From the NCBI GenBank assembly GCA_963617965.1, contig CAVEQO010000006.1, positions 1-64,000 on the forward strand: a stretch of 64,000 nucleotides of DNA. The letters run 5' to 3'. Shown here in pieces: positions 33,513 through 42,800 of the stretch (positions are counted from its first letter, which is position 1; every line of letters starts with the position of its first letter). The translations under genes and the position numbers were made by a program. The DNA comes from UBA6382 sp963617965 (GTDB taxonomy: Bacteria; Bacteroidota; Bacteroidia; Bacteroidales; Bacteroidaceae). The notes under the pieces were generated by a model. The model saw only the letters and a program-made list of their open reading frames with translations. It was not told where the DNA came from and did no database searches.

Positions 33513-34937
33513 ATGTCATTGCAAGAGTTGTCAACCGCACAGGTCCAGAAGCAGACAGAGGAGCAGAGGCAGGTTCTGAAGCCTCTGACCCAAACGGAGA
33601 TCCGGCTGTTGAGGTTGTCGCAGCAGGAGTTTGAGCAGGATGTGCGCAACCAGCTTGACGCCAACCCAGCACTTGAGGAATATGAGGATTATGATGATGG
33701 CGAAGCCAAGGAGGAAGCTTCTGGTGCCGCTACTGACGATGGCGGAGAATACACCAAAGAGGATTACGACAACGACAGCATGAATGACTATGCCCCCGAT
33801 GACGTTCCGACCTACTATGATCCCGACAATACCCGAGAGAAGACGGCGGTTGACGGGCTGTCGTTCTACGACTTGCTAAGGGAACAGGCCTCCGGGGCGG
33901 ATCTTACGGAAAAGGAACAGCAGATAATGGAGTATCTGATAGGGTCGCTTGATGACGACGGATTCCTACGCTGTTCACTGCGCAAGCTCTGCGACGAGAT
34001 AGAGATCAACGAAGACATGGAGGTCAGCATCGGCGAGGTGGAGAGAGTTCTCCGTATCCTCCAGTCATTTGAGCCTGTGGGTGTCGGTGCGCGCAGCCTT
34101 CAGGAAAGTCTTGTGATACAACTGAAAGGCCTTGAGACGGATTCCCCTCTGAAAACTACGGCCGTTGACATTCTCACCAGAGGGTTTGACGATTACAGGA
34201 ACAAGCGTTTCGGCAAGTTGTGCGCACGCTTTAAACTGGATCGTCAGGACCTCGATCGGATATACGAACTTGTGCGTCACCTCAATCCCCGTCCCGCCGG
34301 GTCGCTTCTACAGGAAACAGACAGCCATGCCATGCAGGTATCGCCCGATTTCATAGTAAGGGAAAGCGATGGAGGGTTCACCGTGTCGCTGAGCCAGGGG
34401 CATCTGCCCAAGATAAAGATAAGCCAGTCATACTGCGACTATGCCCTGTCGGGCAGCCAGTCGGGCGAGCAGACGGCTGTGAGGCGCCAGGTGAACGAGG
34501 CAAAGCTGTATCTGACGGCTGTCAAGCTGCGCCAGAACACATTGCTTGAAACGATGAAAGCCATTGTGAGGATGCAGCCGGAATATTTCCATACGGGCGA
34601 GCGTTCCTCACTGGTGTCCATGACGCAGGCCGACATTGCCAGAATTGTAGGGCGCGACCCAAGCACCATTTCGGGCGTGGTGTCCAACAAGTATGCTGAC
34701 ACGCCATTTGGCATAGTGCATCTGGGTGGGCTGTTCACCCAGACCTTCCTGAACAGGCAGGGTGATGAAGTGTCGCGCGAGGACGTGATGAAGAAGATGC
34801 GTCGGCTGATAGACTCTGAAGACAAGGCAAACCCCGTTTCCGACGAGCAGCTGGCAGAAATGCTTAACGTGGCTCGGCGCACGGTGGCCAAATACCGCAA
34901 GATAATGAAGATTCCCGTAGCCCGGTTGCGCAGATGA
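33513..34937 (+). CDS. rpoN: RNA polymerase sigma-54 factor
   Basis: Sigma-54 of 474 residues, which directs RNA polymerase to -24/-12 promoters with AAA+ activators. Region I is glutamine-rich with LRLSQQEFEQDVRNQLDANPALEEY, an acidic region II follows (about 50-110), then the core-binding domain, and the C-terminal DNA-binding domain has the RpoN box ARRTVAKYRKIMKIP. The very N terminus (QELSTAQVQKQTEEQRQVLKP) is unusually Gln-rich and differs from the common 'LxLxxxQxLxMTPQLQQ' form. A weak promoter-like TATTTTCG is at 33481-33488. The next gene overlaps by 4 nt. Confidence 0.95.
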   Translation: MSLQELSTAQVQKQTEEQRQVLKPLTQTEIRLLRLSQQEFEQDVRNQLDANPALEEYEDYDDGEAKEEASGAATDDGGEYTKEDYDNDSMNDYAPDDVPTYYDPDNTREKTAVDGLSFYDLLREQASGADLTEKEQQIMEYLIGSLDDDGFLRCSLRKLCDEIEINEDMEVSIGEVERVLRILQSFEPVGVGARSLQESLVIQLKGLETDSPLKTTAVDILTRGFDDYRNKRFGKLCARFKLDRQDLDRIYELVRHLNPRPAGSLLQETDSHAMQVSPDFIVRESDGGFTVSLSQGHLPKIKISQSYCDYALSGSQSGEQTAVRRQVNEAKLYLTAVKLRQNTLLETMKAIVRMQPEYFHTGERSSLVSMTQADIARIVGRDPSTISGVVSNKYADTPFGIVHLGGLFTQTFLNRQGDEVSREDVMKKMRRLIDSEDKANPVSDEQLAEMLNVARRTVAKYRKIMKIPVARLRR

Positions 34938-35551
34938 AAAACAGGAATCTGATTCTTCTGGCAAAGATGTTGACGGTGCTTTTTGCTCCGCACTATTTTC
35001 CGGTGGTGTGTCTGCTGGTGCTGATGGGATTCAGCTATATGCGCTCTTTCCCGTTGAACTACAAGATTTTTGTGCTGGCAGTGGTGTATGTGTTTACCGT
35101 GGCCGCCCCTATGCTGTTGATTGCGCTCTATCACCGCATCATGAAGCATTCGGTGAAGCAGAAACAGAGGCGCGAACTGCGTGTCGTTCCCTACTGCGTC
35201 AGCATCATATGCTATTTCGCGTGCTATCATGTGATGTCGTTTTTCATCGTTCCTCATTTTGTCGTCAGCGTTGTGGTGGCGGCCATCTTCGTGCAGCTGG
35301 TGTGCCTGCTGTGCAACAACTGGCACAAGGTGAGTACCCATTCCGCTGCCGCAGGGGCAATGAACGGAGCCCTGATGGCCTTTTCAATGATATTCAACTT
35401 TAATCCTGTGTGGTGGCTGTGCCTCACTCTTCTGTTGGCGGGTCTTGTCGGTTCCAGCCGTCTTGTGCTACGCCGTCACTCGTTGTCCGAAGTGATGTCG
35501 GGATTGGGACTCGGCCTGGTGGTGGGATTTTTTGCCATATTGTTCCTGTAA
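34934..35551 (+). CDS. PAP2-like polytopic membrane protein
   Basis: Membrane protein of 205 residues with about six hydrophobic segments. The C-terminal half resembles the PAP2 phosphatase core: KQKQRRELR in place of KxxxxxxRP, STHSAAAGA in place of PSGH, and SSRLVLRRHSLSEVMSG in place of SRxxxxxHxxxDVxxG. The histidines are kept, but the aspartate in the last motif is glutamate and the proline of motif two is missing, so activity is uncertain. Its ATG overlaps the rpoN stop by 4 nt, so expression is tied to sigma-54. purE begins 35 nt later. Confidence 0.7.
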   Translation: MKNRNLILLAKMLTVLFAPHYFPVVCLLVLMGFSYMRSFPLNYKIFVLAVVYVFTVAAPMLLIALYHRIMKHSVKQKQRRELRVVPYCVSIICYFACYHVMSFFIVPHFVVSVVVAAIFVQLVCLLCNNWHKVSTHSAAAGAMNGALMAFSMIFNFNPVWWLCLTLLLAGLVGSSRLVLRRHSLSEVMSGLGLGLVVGFFAILFL

Positions 35552-35586
35552 CAGCAAAACCAAGATTTATACATAATATATTGTAC

Positions 35587-36093
35587 ATGAAACCATTAGT
35601 AAGCATTATCATGGGCAGCACCTCGGATCTCCCTGTCATGGAGAAAGCGGCCAAGTTCCTTGAAGAGATGGGCATTTGTTTTGAGATGAACGCACTATCG
35701 GCCCACCGTACTCCCGCAGAGGTTGAGACCTTTGCACGCAATGCGGCTTCCCGCGGTGTCAAGGTGATACTGGCGGGCGCCGGTATGGCAGCCGCCTTGC
35801 CGGGGGTCATTGCCGCCAACACCACCCTTCCGGTGATAGGCATTCCCATCAAGGGTATGCTTGACGGTCTGGATGCTATGCTGTCGATTGTTCAGATGCC
35901 ACCGGGTATCCCCGTTGCCACGGTAGGTGTCAATGGGGCAGAAAATGCCGCCATTCTGGCCGCGGAAATGCTGGCTCTGTCCGACGGCCAGGTCTCCGAA
36001 CGTCTGGCCCAATACAAGGAAAGCCTGAAGCAGAAGATTGTAAAAGCCAATCAGGAACTGAAGGAGCTTAAATACAAGTACAAGACAAACTGA
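35587..36093 (+). CDS. purE: N5-carboxyaminoimidazole ribonucleotide mutase
   Basis: Class I PurE of 168 residues, which converts N5-CAIR to CAIR in purine synthesis. The N-terminal IIMGSTSDLPVMEKAA, the catalytic NALSAHRTP and AGAGMAAALPGVIA blocks are exact. The start is ATG 35587; the longer frame upstream is inside the PAP2-like gene. It lies between the rpoN pair and ispG with gaps of 35 and 47 nt. The partner PurK is not in the window. Confidence 0.96.
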   Translation: MKPLVSIIMGSTSDLPVMEKAAKFLEEMGICFEMNALSAHRTPAEVETFARNAASRGVKVILAGAGMAAALPGVIAANTTLPVIGIPIKGMLDGLDAMLSIVQMPPGIPVATVGVNGAENAAILAAEMLALSDGQVSERLAQYKESLKQKIVKANQELKELKYKYKTN

Positions 36094-36140
36094 CCTTATA
36101 TCTGCAAGTTCCGCTTGCAGTCAGTAAACGCATAGACATC

Positions 36141-37835
36141 ATGTATTTCAACTATAAGCGCCGCCAAACCGGTGAGGTCAACGTAGGCATCAAGCCTCTG
36201 GGTGGGGCAAACGCCATCCGTCTGCAGAGCATGACCACTACACCTACAGCCGACATAGAGGCATCGGTGAACCAATGCCTGCGCATTGTCAGGGCTGGAG
36301 CGGACTATGTGAGGCTCACCGCTCAGGGAATGCGCGAAGTTGAGGCCTTGCGGGCAATCCGCGAAAGTCTGCGCAGTCGGGCGGTGCTTACTCCGTTGGT
36401 GGCTGACGTTCATTTCAATCCGTTGGTGGCCGATGCCGCCGCCGGGGTGGTTGAAAAGGTGCGCATTAACCCCGGCAACTATGTTGACAGCGCCCGCCGG
36501 TTCAGACAAATAGAGTATTCCACGGAAGAATATGCTGCGGAGCTGCAGAGGCTGCGCCAGCGTTTCACTGCATTCCTTGACATATGCAAAGCTCATGGCA
36601 CGGCGGTACGCATAGGGGTCAATCACGGGTCTCTCAGCGACCGTATAATGAGTCGCTACGGCGACACTCCTCACGGCATTGTGGAGAGCTGTATGGAGTT
36701 CTTGCGCGTGTGCCGCGATGTGGACTTCAACGATGTGGTGCTGAGCATCAAGGCCAGCAATCCGTCGGTCATGGTGCGCTCGGTCAGGTTGCTTGTTGAT
36801 CGGATGGAGCGGGAGGATATGCATTATCCCCTGCACCTCGGAGTCACCGAAGCCGGCGAGGGATTCGATGGCCGTGTGGCGAGCGCGGCGGGCATAGGGG
36901 CTCTCCTTGCCGACGGGTTGGGTGACACCGTCAGGGTTTCGCTGAGCGAGGAGCCGGAACGTGAAATTCCTGTGGCGCGCAAGTTGACAGACCACGTCTT
37001 CAAACGTCGCAAACACAATCTCATTCATGCCGTGCAGGCTCCCGGGTTTGACTATCTTGACCCGCAGCGCCGCCAGACCCGCAAGGTGGGCAATATCGGC
37101 GGCGGCAATGTGCCGGTTGTTGTCAGCGACCGTCCTGTGTCCGGTGGCAATCGCAAGCCTGACTATACCTTTGCGGAGCTTTGTGCCGTCCGTGAGGTGG
37201 TAAGGGTGGAGTTTGAACAGCTCACGCCCGAGCTGACGGAGCGTCTGCGCCTCAACCCCGATATCATAGTGGTAGGTGAGAGCCGCCATCTTAATCCTGT
37301 GGGCCATCTGCGTGCACTCGCCCACACGATGACAGTCCGCGGGCTGGAGAACCCTCTGATCATACACTTGGAGTATGCTCACAATCCGAATACCATTGAG
37401 GATCATCTGATAGAGGCTGCTGCCGATGCTGCACCGCTGCTGTTTGACGGACTTGCCGATGGCCTGTGGCTAAGCGATTTCGCCGTGCCGGAAAGCACGG
37501 TGGTGCAGACGGCGTTTTCCATTCTTCAGGCTGTGGGGCAGAGGGTAACCTCAGTGCAGTATATCTCGTGCCCCGGCTGCGGGCGCACCCTATATGATTT
37601 AAGGTTGACTGTGGCGCGCATCAAGGCGGCTACGCAGTCGCTTCCTCCGATGAAGATTGCCGTCATGGGATGCATTGTCAACGGTCCCGGCGAAATGGCC
37701 GATGCCGACTACGGCTACGTGGGTGCGGCGCGCGGCAAAATAAGCCTCTACAGGGGCAGGTCTTGCGTGGAGAAAAACATTCCAGAAGAACAGGCCGTGG
37801 AGCGGTTGCTGCAGCTGATAGAGCGGCAACGGTAG
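36141..37835 (+). CDS. ispG: 4-hydroxy-3-methylbut-2-enyl diphosphate synthase (long form)
   Basis: Penultimate enzyme of the MEP isoprenoid pathway, an iron-sulfur protein of 564 residues. The N-terminal TIM barrel has LQSMTTTPTADIEA and VRLTAQGMREVEAL; the C-terminal [4Fe-4S] domain has cysteines in YISCPGCGRTL and MGCIVNGPGEMADADYG. It is about 200 residues longer than the E. coli enzyme because of an insertion between barrel and cluster domain, as is normal in Bacteroidetes, chlamydiae and plants. The next gene has its own promoter. Confidence 0.96.
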   Translation: MYFNYKRRQTGEVNVGIKPLGGANAIRLQSMTTTPTADIEASVNQCLRIVRAGADYVRLTAQGMREVEALRAIRESLRSRAVLTPLVADVHFNPLVADAAAGVVEKVRINPGNYVDSARRFRQIEYSTEEYAAELQRLRQRFTAFLDICKAHGTAVRIGVNHGSLSDRIMSRYGDTPHGIVESCMEFLRVCRDVDFNDVVLSIKASNPSVMVRSVRLLVDRMEREDMHYPLHLGVTEAGEGFDGRVASAAGIGALLADGLGDTVRVSLSEEPEREIPVARKLTDHVFKRRKHNLIHAVQAPGFDYLDPQRRQTRKVGNIGGGNVPVVVSDRPVSGGNRKPDYTFAELCAVREVVRVEFEQLTPELTERLRLNPDIIVVGESRHLNPVGHLRALAHTMTVRGLENPLIIHLEYAHNPNTIEDHLIEAAADAAPLLFDGLADGLWLSDFAVPESTVVQTAFSILQAVGQRVTSVQYISCPGCGRTLYDLRLTVARIKAATQSLPPMKIAVMGCIVNGPGEMADADYGYVGAARGKISLYRGRSCVEKNIPEEQAVERLLQLIERQR

Positions 37836-37889
37836 CCGGCTTGGCGCAAAATGTCGGATGCTTTTCCTGTGGAAATCGGGCAAAAGGCG

Positions 37890-37897
37890 TATCTTTG
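37890..37897 (+). promoter_or_regulatory. Putative -7 promoter motif for the superoxide reductase gene
   Basis: TATCTTTG, 40 nt upstream of ATG 37937. Confidence 0.6.
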
Positions 37898-37936
37898 TCC
37901 CCGTATCCGCAATATTAACCTTAAAACAAAACAAAC

Positions 37937-38317
37937 ATGACTAAGAACAGGGAAATCTATCGCTGCACTGTTTGCGGCAGCGTGGTGGAAGTTGTAAATC
38001 CGGGGACCGCCCCGAGTTGCTGTGGCCAACCGATGAAACTCATGAAAGAGAACATGACAGACGGAGCGAGGGAAAAGCATGTGCCGGTTGTCGAGAAAAC
38101 GGAAGGAGGATTTCGGGTGAGTGTGGGGAGTGCGGCCCACCCGATGCAGCCGGAGCACTATATACAGTGGATAGAACTGCTCACGCCTGCCGCCGTGCTC
38201 CGTCATGAACTGAAACCTGGAGACAAACCGGAGACGGTCTTCCAGACGGAAGCCGCTGCCGGTGATGTGACAGCCCGCGAATACTGCAATTTGCACGGAT
38301 TGTGGAAGAACGAGTAG
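37937..38317 (+). CDS. dfx: Desulfoferrodoxin (superoxide reductase)
   Basis: Two-iron desulfoferrodoxin of 126 residues that reduces superoxide to peroxide in anaerobes. The N-terminal desulforedoxin domain has four cysteines (CTVCG and CCGQP). The superoxide-reducing centre has its full set of ligands: histidine and the catalytic Glu-Lys in REKHVPV, histidines in AHPMQPEHYIQWIE, and cysteine plus histidine in EYCNLHGLW. Length is standard. It is single, with its own promoter, and ends at a hairpin. Confidence 0.95.
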   Translation: MTKNREIYRCTVCGSVVEVVNPGTAPSCCGQPMKLMKENMTDGAREKHVPVVEKTEGGFRVSVGSAAHPMQPEHYIQWIELLTPAAVLRHELKPGDKPETVFQTEAAAGDVTAREYCNLHGLWKNE

Positions 38318-38335
38318 GGCTGAGGGCTAATCTCC

Positions 38336-38384
38336 AGAATAAAGCGGGACGGGCAAATGTTGTTTGTCCGTCCCACTTTATTCT
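38336..38384. terminator. Bidirectional terminator hairpin
   Basis: The arms around 38336-38357 and 38363-38384 pair over about 21 bp with one mismatch and one wobble on each strand. It lies between the convergent superoxide reductase and DUF2795 genes. Confidence 0.8.
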
Positions 38385-38430
38385 TGCCCGCTGATAACCA
38401 GCGACAATGTGTTTGGCTTGAAAGGGGGTG

Positions 38431-38652
38431 TCAGTACTCGTCCTCGTCAAAGAAGAAGTCTTCTTTTGTGGGATAGTCCGGCCATATGTCTTCTATTGTT
38501 TCGTATGCCTCGCCTTCGTCTTCAAGTTCCTGAAGGTTTTCCACCACCTCCATCGGAGCTCCCGAGCGCATGGCATAGTCAATGAGTTCTTCTTTGGTTG
38601 CCGGCCATGGCGCATCTTCAAGTTTTGATGCAAGTTCAAGTGTCCAATACAT
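38431..38652 (-). CDS. Small acidic DUF2795 protein
   Basis: Protein of 73 residues, strongly acidic at the C terminus (DYPTKEDFFFDEDEY). The central segment WPATKEELIDYAMRSGAP followed by VVENLQELED is the DUF2795 pattern, and near-identical proteins are widespread in Bacteroidales, so it is a real, conserved gene. No function is known. It has its own promoter motif and is separated from the pduO-type gene. Confidence 0.85.
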   Translation of the reverse strand: MYWTLELASKLEDAPWPATKEELIDYAMRSGAPMEVVENLQELEDEGEAYETIEDIWPDYPTKEDFFFDEDEY

Positions 38653-38686
38653 AGTCTTAAAAATGAGAGAGAAGTTGTTCGGGGTG

Positions 38687-38694
38687 CAAAAATA
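38687..38694 (-). promoter_or_regulatory. Putative -7 promoter motif for the DUF2795 gene
   Basis: Minus-strand TATTTTTG, 35 nt upstream of ATG 38652. Confidence 0.55.
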
Positions 38695-38764
38695 ACAGAA
38701 TATCTTTTGATATGCGAATGTTTCTCTCTAAAAAGTGGGGCATAGTGTTAAAAATACGCAAATC

Positions 38765-39304
38765 CTATTTTTTAAGGATTTCATCGGTATTCGTTTGACG
38801 GTTGGCCTTGCGTGCAAGCACGAAGAAATAGTCTGAAAGGCGGTTGATATACCGCAGGACGGTATCGTCCACGTGGCATGCTTCTTTCATTGCGTAGATG
38901 CGGCGTTCCGCCCTGCGGCACACCGTGCGGCACACGTGCGCCTGAGCTGCCGCTGTACATCCTCCCGGCAGCACGAAAGCCTTGAGTTGGGGCAGTTCGG
39001 TCTGTATGGAGTCAATCTCCCTCTCTATCTCCGTTACTGTCTCCGGGTTGAGCGGGCGCGGTTGTCGCGCGGCGTTCGGCTCGGTTGCCAGTATTGCCGA
39101 CAGGTCAAAGAGGGTTTGCTGTACGCTGCAGACAAAGTCGCGGTCGCGATGGTCGGCGAGCATGGCGCACAGAAGTCCGGCGTGGCTTGACAGCTCGTCT
39201 ACGGTGCCGTAGGCTTCAAGGCGCGCGTGGGTCTTCGGTACCCTTGTGCCTCCGGCCAGCGAGGTCTGGCCGTTGTCTCCCGAGTGGGTGTAGATCTTGC
39301 TCAT
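38765..39304 (-). CDS. Cob(I)alamin adenosyltransferase, PduO type
   Basis: ATP:cob(I)alamin adenosyltransferase of 179 residues of the PduO/MMAB family, making adenosylcobalamin. Family signatures are KIYTHSGDNGQTSLAGG, EAYGTVDELSSHAG, and the C-terminal RTVCRRAERRI and YINRLSDYFFVLARKAN. It is the last gene of the sbcD-sbcC unit, 15 nt after the preceding small gene. No other cobalamin gene is nearby. Confidence 0.93.
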   Translation of the reverse strand: MSKIYTHSGDNGQTSLAGGTRVPKTHARLEAYGTVDELSSHAGLLCAMLADHRDRDFVCSVQQTLFDLSAILATEPNAARQPRPLNPETVTEIEREIDSIQTELPQLKAFVLPGGCTAAAQAHVCRTVCRRAERRIYAMKEACHVDDTVLRYINRLSDYFFVLARKANRQTNTDEILKK

Positions 39305-39319
39305 GGTAGTGGCGTTTTG

Positions 39320-39871
39320 TCAGAAATTGATGATGAAATGTTGTTTGTAGTGGTCGGGAACCGCAATGGCTATGCCGCAGTCGTAGAGGTCAAATGTCAA
39401 CGTTGCCTGCGGCATTGACAAAAGTTGTTGCCATCGGGCGTTGCCGGTGCGGTTCTCGTGTATGCCGGGTTGCACAATCATAGACCCGGCCTGCCAGTCT
39501 GCCGGCATAGGGGGAGCCGGTGACACGATGAGCAGGCGTCGTGTCTCTCCGTCTTGCGGCAGTGGGGCGAACTCTGCCGTGGCGCATCCGCGTTTCAGCA
39601 AAGCTCTGTAGGCTGTAGGCAGACTGTCGTCGAGACAAACAAGCGATGGACGTGTGAAGTTGGCGAGTCTGAACAGCAATTTTGCCTGTTTGCGCTCTGG
39701 CGGAGACAGGGTCTGCAGTTCCTTGTGCAGATCGTCGTAGGCATAGTAGGCAGACTTGTTGTTTACCACTTGCCAGACAAAATCGTATGCAAACGGCGAC
39801 TGTACTCCGTTGCCTCTTGTGAGGACAAAGTGTCGCAGACGCCCTGCGGCTCGTTTCAGTTTGCTGTTCAT
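39320..39871 (-). CDS. Probable degenerate class I methyltransferase
   Basis: Protein of 183 residues. The N-terminal RHFVLTRGNGVQSPFAYDFV and the C-terminal TFDLYDCGIAI...QHFIINF resemble a Bacteroidetes family of SAM-dependent methyltransferases of about 240 residues. The middle, where the glycine-rich SAM motif I should be, reads FTRPSLVCLDD and lacks the ExGxxxG pattern, and the protein is some 60 residues shorter. It may therefore have lost SAM binding. It is enclosed between sbcC (7 nt) and the PduO-type gene (15 nt), so it is surely transcribed. No stop or frameshift interrupts it. Confidence 0.6.
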   Translation of the reverse strand: MNSKLKRAAGRLRHFVLTRGNGVQSPFAYDFVWQVVNNKSAYYAYDDLHKELQTLSPPERKQAKLLFRLANFTRPSLVCLDDSLPTAYRALLKRGCATAEFAPLPQDGETRRLLIVSPAPPMPADWQAGSMIVQPGIHENRTGNARWQQLLSMPQATLTFDLYDCGIAIAVPDHYKQHFIINF

Positions 39872-39878
39872 GTGACTG

Positions 39879-42800
39879 TCAGTCGGTTACGGTTATGCGG
39901 CTCTTGCCGCCGGGTTCGGACTCAAGTTGTATCTTTGGGGAAATGCGGCTCCTGATTTCCTCCGTGTGGCTTATGATGCCAACTTTGCGTCTTTGGGTGT
40001 GCTGCAGGTTGCTCAGGGCGTCTATCACCATGTTGAGGTTGTTGGTGTCAAGGTTGCCGAAGCCCTCGTCAATGAACAGGCTGCCTATGTCGAGGTTGTT
40101 GCTCGACAGCGATGACAGTCCCAGGGCGAGGCTCAGGCTCACGATGAACGACTCACCGCCAGACAGGGAGTTGACGGGGCGGATCTGGTCAAACATATGG
40201 TGGTCTGTGACATAGAGTTGGAGAGTGCCGGGTTTTGCACGCAGTTTATAGCGCGGAGTCAGGTCTTCCAATTGCCGGTTGGCATAGCCCACCAGCGATT
40301 CAAATGTGTAGCACTGGGCTATCTCACGGAAAGTTTTCCCGTCGGCACTGCCCAATACGCTGCACAGTCGCTGCCACGCCAAACAGTTGTCCTTGGTCTT
40401 TTCGAGTGTGGGAGCGAAATCGTCTGCGGCGCGCTTGCTTTCGTTGTGCGCTTTTATGAGGAAATCCGTTTGGTGCAGGTTTTCTTCGTTTTCTTTGGCG
40501 GCAATGCGCAAATCCTCTTTCTTTGTCGTAAGCGACGCTTTGCTGTCTTCGGGGTCGCTGTCCGACGGGCGGTATGGCGAGGTTTCTACGTCAAGCATTG
40601 CGGCATTGGCAGCATCGACCTTGAAGTTTATGGCATCAAGTCTGGTCTTGAGGTTGGCGATATCGGCACGCAGTTTCGCCCAGTCTTGAGGGTTGGTGAA
40701 ATATTTGTCCAGTTCAAAATACTGTAGCGTGGCGTGCTCGTCCAGATTGAAGCGAGAGATGTCTATGTCGAGTTTGGTGCGCAGTTCCCGGTGTTCTTCC
40801 TCACGGTCGCGGTATTGCCTGTTGAGGCTTTCAGTGCAGGAAGCAAGGCTCACGAGTTGCTCTTTCGCTTTGTTTGACTCGAGCTGTGCGGCATCGGCTC
40901 TGCTGCGTGCGGCATCCACGGCATGTGCGAGCCGGGCTGCCTCGCTGTCCACGGAGTGTCCGCCGAAGAGAGCCTGCAGTTCCTCCTTGTCTTTGTTGAT
41001 TTCCTGCTGGAGGGTGTCCGCTTGGGTTGTCAGGGTCTGGCGCACGTTCTGCAGGTCTTCTATGCTGCTGGCTATTGCGTTGAGCTCCTGCTGTAGCCGG
41101 AACTGCGAGTTTTCCTCTTTTTGCAGGGTTTCCGTGCAGGTGTCCCAGTGCTTCTTTCTGATTTGCAGTTCGTGGTCAAAAGCCTCGTAGGAGTTGGCCC
41201 AACGCTCTTTCCATCCGTTTATGGTTATCAGGGGGGCTATGCGTGCCGTCTCTTCTGCGAGCAGGTGTCTGTTGTGCTCTGCATCCTGTTGCAGAGCCAG
41301 TATGTTGTTTTCTGTCACGCTGCAGTTGGTGACGGTCTGTGCGCGGAGTCGCCCGTTTTCGGCAATCTTCGCCTGTAGAGCCTGTATGCGGGCGTTGAGG
41401 AGATTGATTTCTTCCTGATGCTTGTTGAAGTCCGCAAACTGCCTGCTCACGGTGTCTCGCTCGTGGCACGAGTTCTCGTATATCTGGTGAAGACGTGTGT
41501 TGCGGCTGTAGCTGTTGACGCTGCTGTCGCATTGTCCAAAGCTGCTGTCAAGGTCGGCATAGGTTTTCCACGCTTCTGTGTTCTCCTCCTGCTCGTGGCG
41601 GAGCCGTTGCAGGAACTGTTCCAATACGGCTATCCGGCCCTGTTCCTCGTTATACAGGTTGAGCAGGGCGGAATGTTGTTCCATGGCCTGACGGAGATTT
41701 TCCTGTGCCGCGTTGAATTGCTCGGTGAGACTCTCAAGCAACAGCCCCAGATGCTGTTCCGAGTCGGAGTGATAGGGGTGGTGGCTTGAGCCGCATAGGG
41801 GACACGGCGAACCTTCCACAAGTTCCTGACGCAGGCTCTTGATGTCCTGGCTTTGGCTCATGGTATAGGTGCGGTGTACTTGTTCATAGGAGTCTTTGAG
41901 CAATTGTACCTTCATGCCGAGATTTTCCGCATCTTTCTCTCTCTGCTTGTTGGCGGCTTTGCACTGGTGCAGTTCGTTGGTCTTGCTGTTTATTTCGGCG
42001 TAGCACGAGTCAATGCGTTTCCACAGGGTGATGGCGTTTTTGGAACGCACGACTTGATCAGACAGGGAATTGAGCTTCTGCTGCAGTTGGTTCGAGTCAA
42101 TGCCCAGATTGGCTTGTTCGTGTATGTGCAGGTTGCTGTTCAGCTGCACGAGAGCTTCCTGCATGGTTCCGGCTTCGTCCCGCAGTCTGAGATCCTCTTC
42201 TTTCCAGTGTCGCAGCTTGCCGTTGTTGTCGCAAATGGATTCTTCGGCAGCCAGTATCGACAGGCGCATGGTGTTCATCTTGTCAAGCCGTGTACGTATC
42301 AGTTCGGTCTGGCTCATCATCGTACGGTGTTGCGCCATTGTCTGTAGGGTACGTTTTGCCTCGGCTATCCTTTCCTCGCAGCTTTTCAGTTCTCCGGCTT
42401 TGGCGCGGAGGTTGTCGTGGCGTTGTGTCAGGGTTTCCTCGTGGCGTGCCAGTTCGTGGCGTGTGCTTTTGAGTTGCTCTTCTGTTGCGGCAAGCTGTCC
42501 TTCAAGCCGCCGCCCTTTGTTTATGTTCGGCTGCTGTGCCGACAGTATCTGTTGTGCATTGAGCAGTTGCGTCCGGGCTTCGTCAAGCAGGGACTGGAGT
42601 TCTTCCGTTCTGCGTTTCGCACGCTCGGTCTGAGCCTCTTTTTCCGAGATGTCGTTTTTGCGGAGACGGAGATCCTGTTCTGCCTGTTTTATGGCGATGA
42701 ACGTGGGGGCAAACGGTTGCAGCCTGTCGTAGCGTTCCAGCTCGCGCTGCCGGTCTGCCATGGCATTGGCCTCCTGTTGCACTTCCTGTTGTTCCCGTTT

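Noticed and set aside
36096..37406. 436-codon minus-strand frame
   Set aside because: Antisense to ispG; no recognisable domain.
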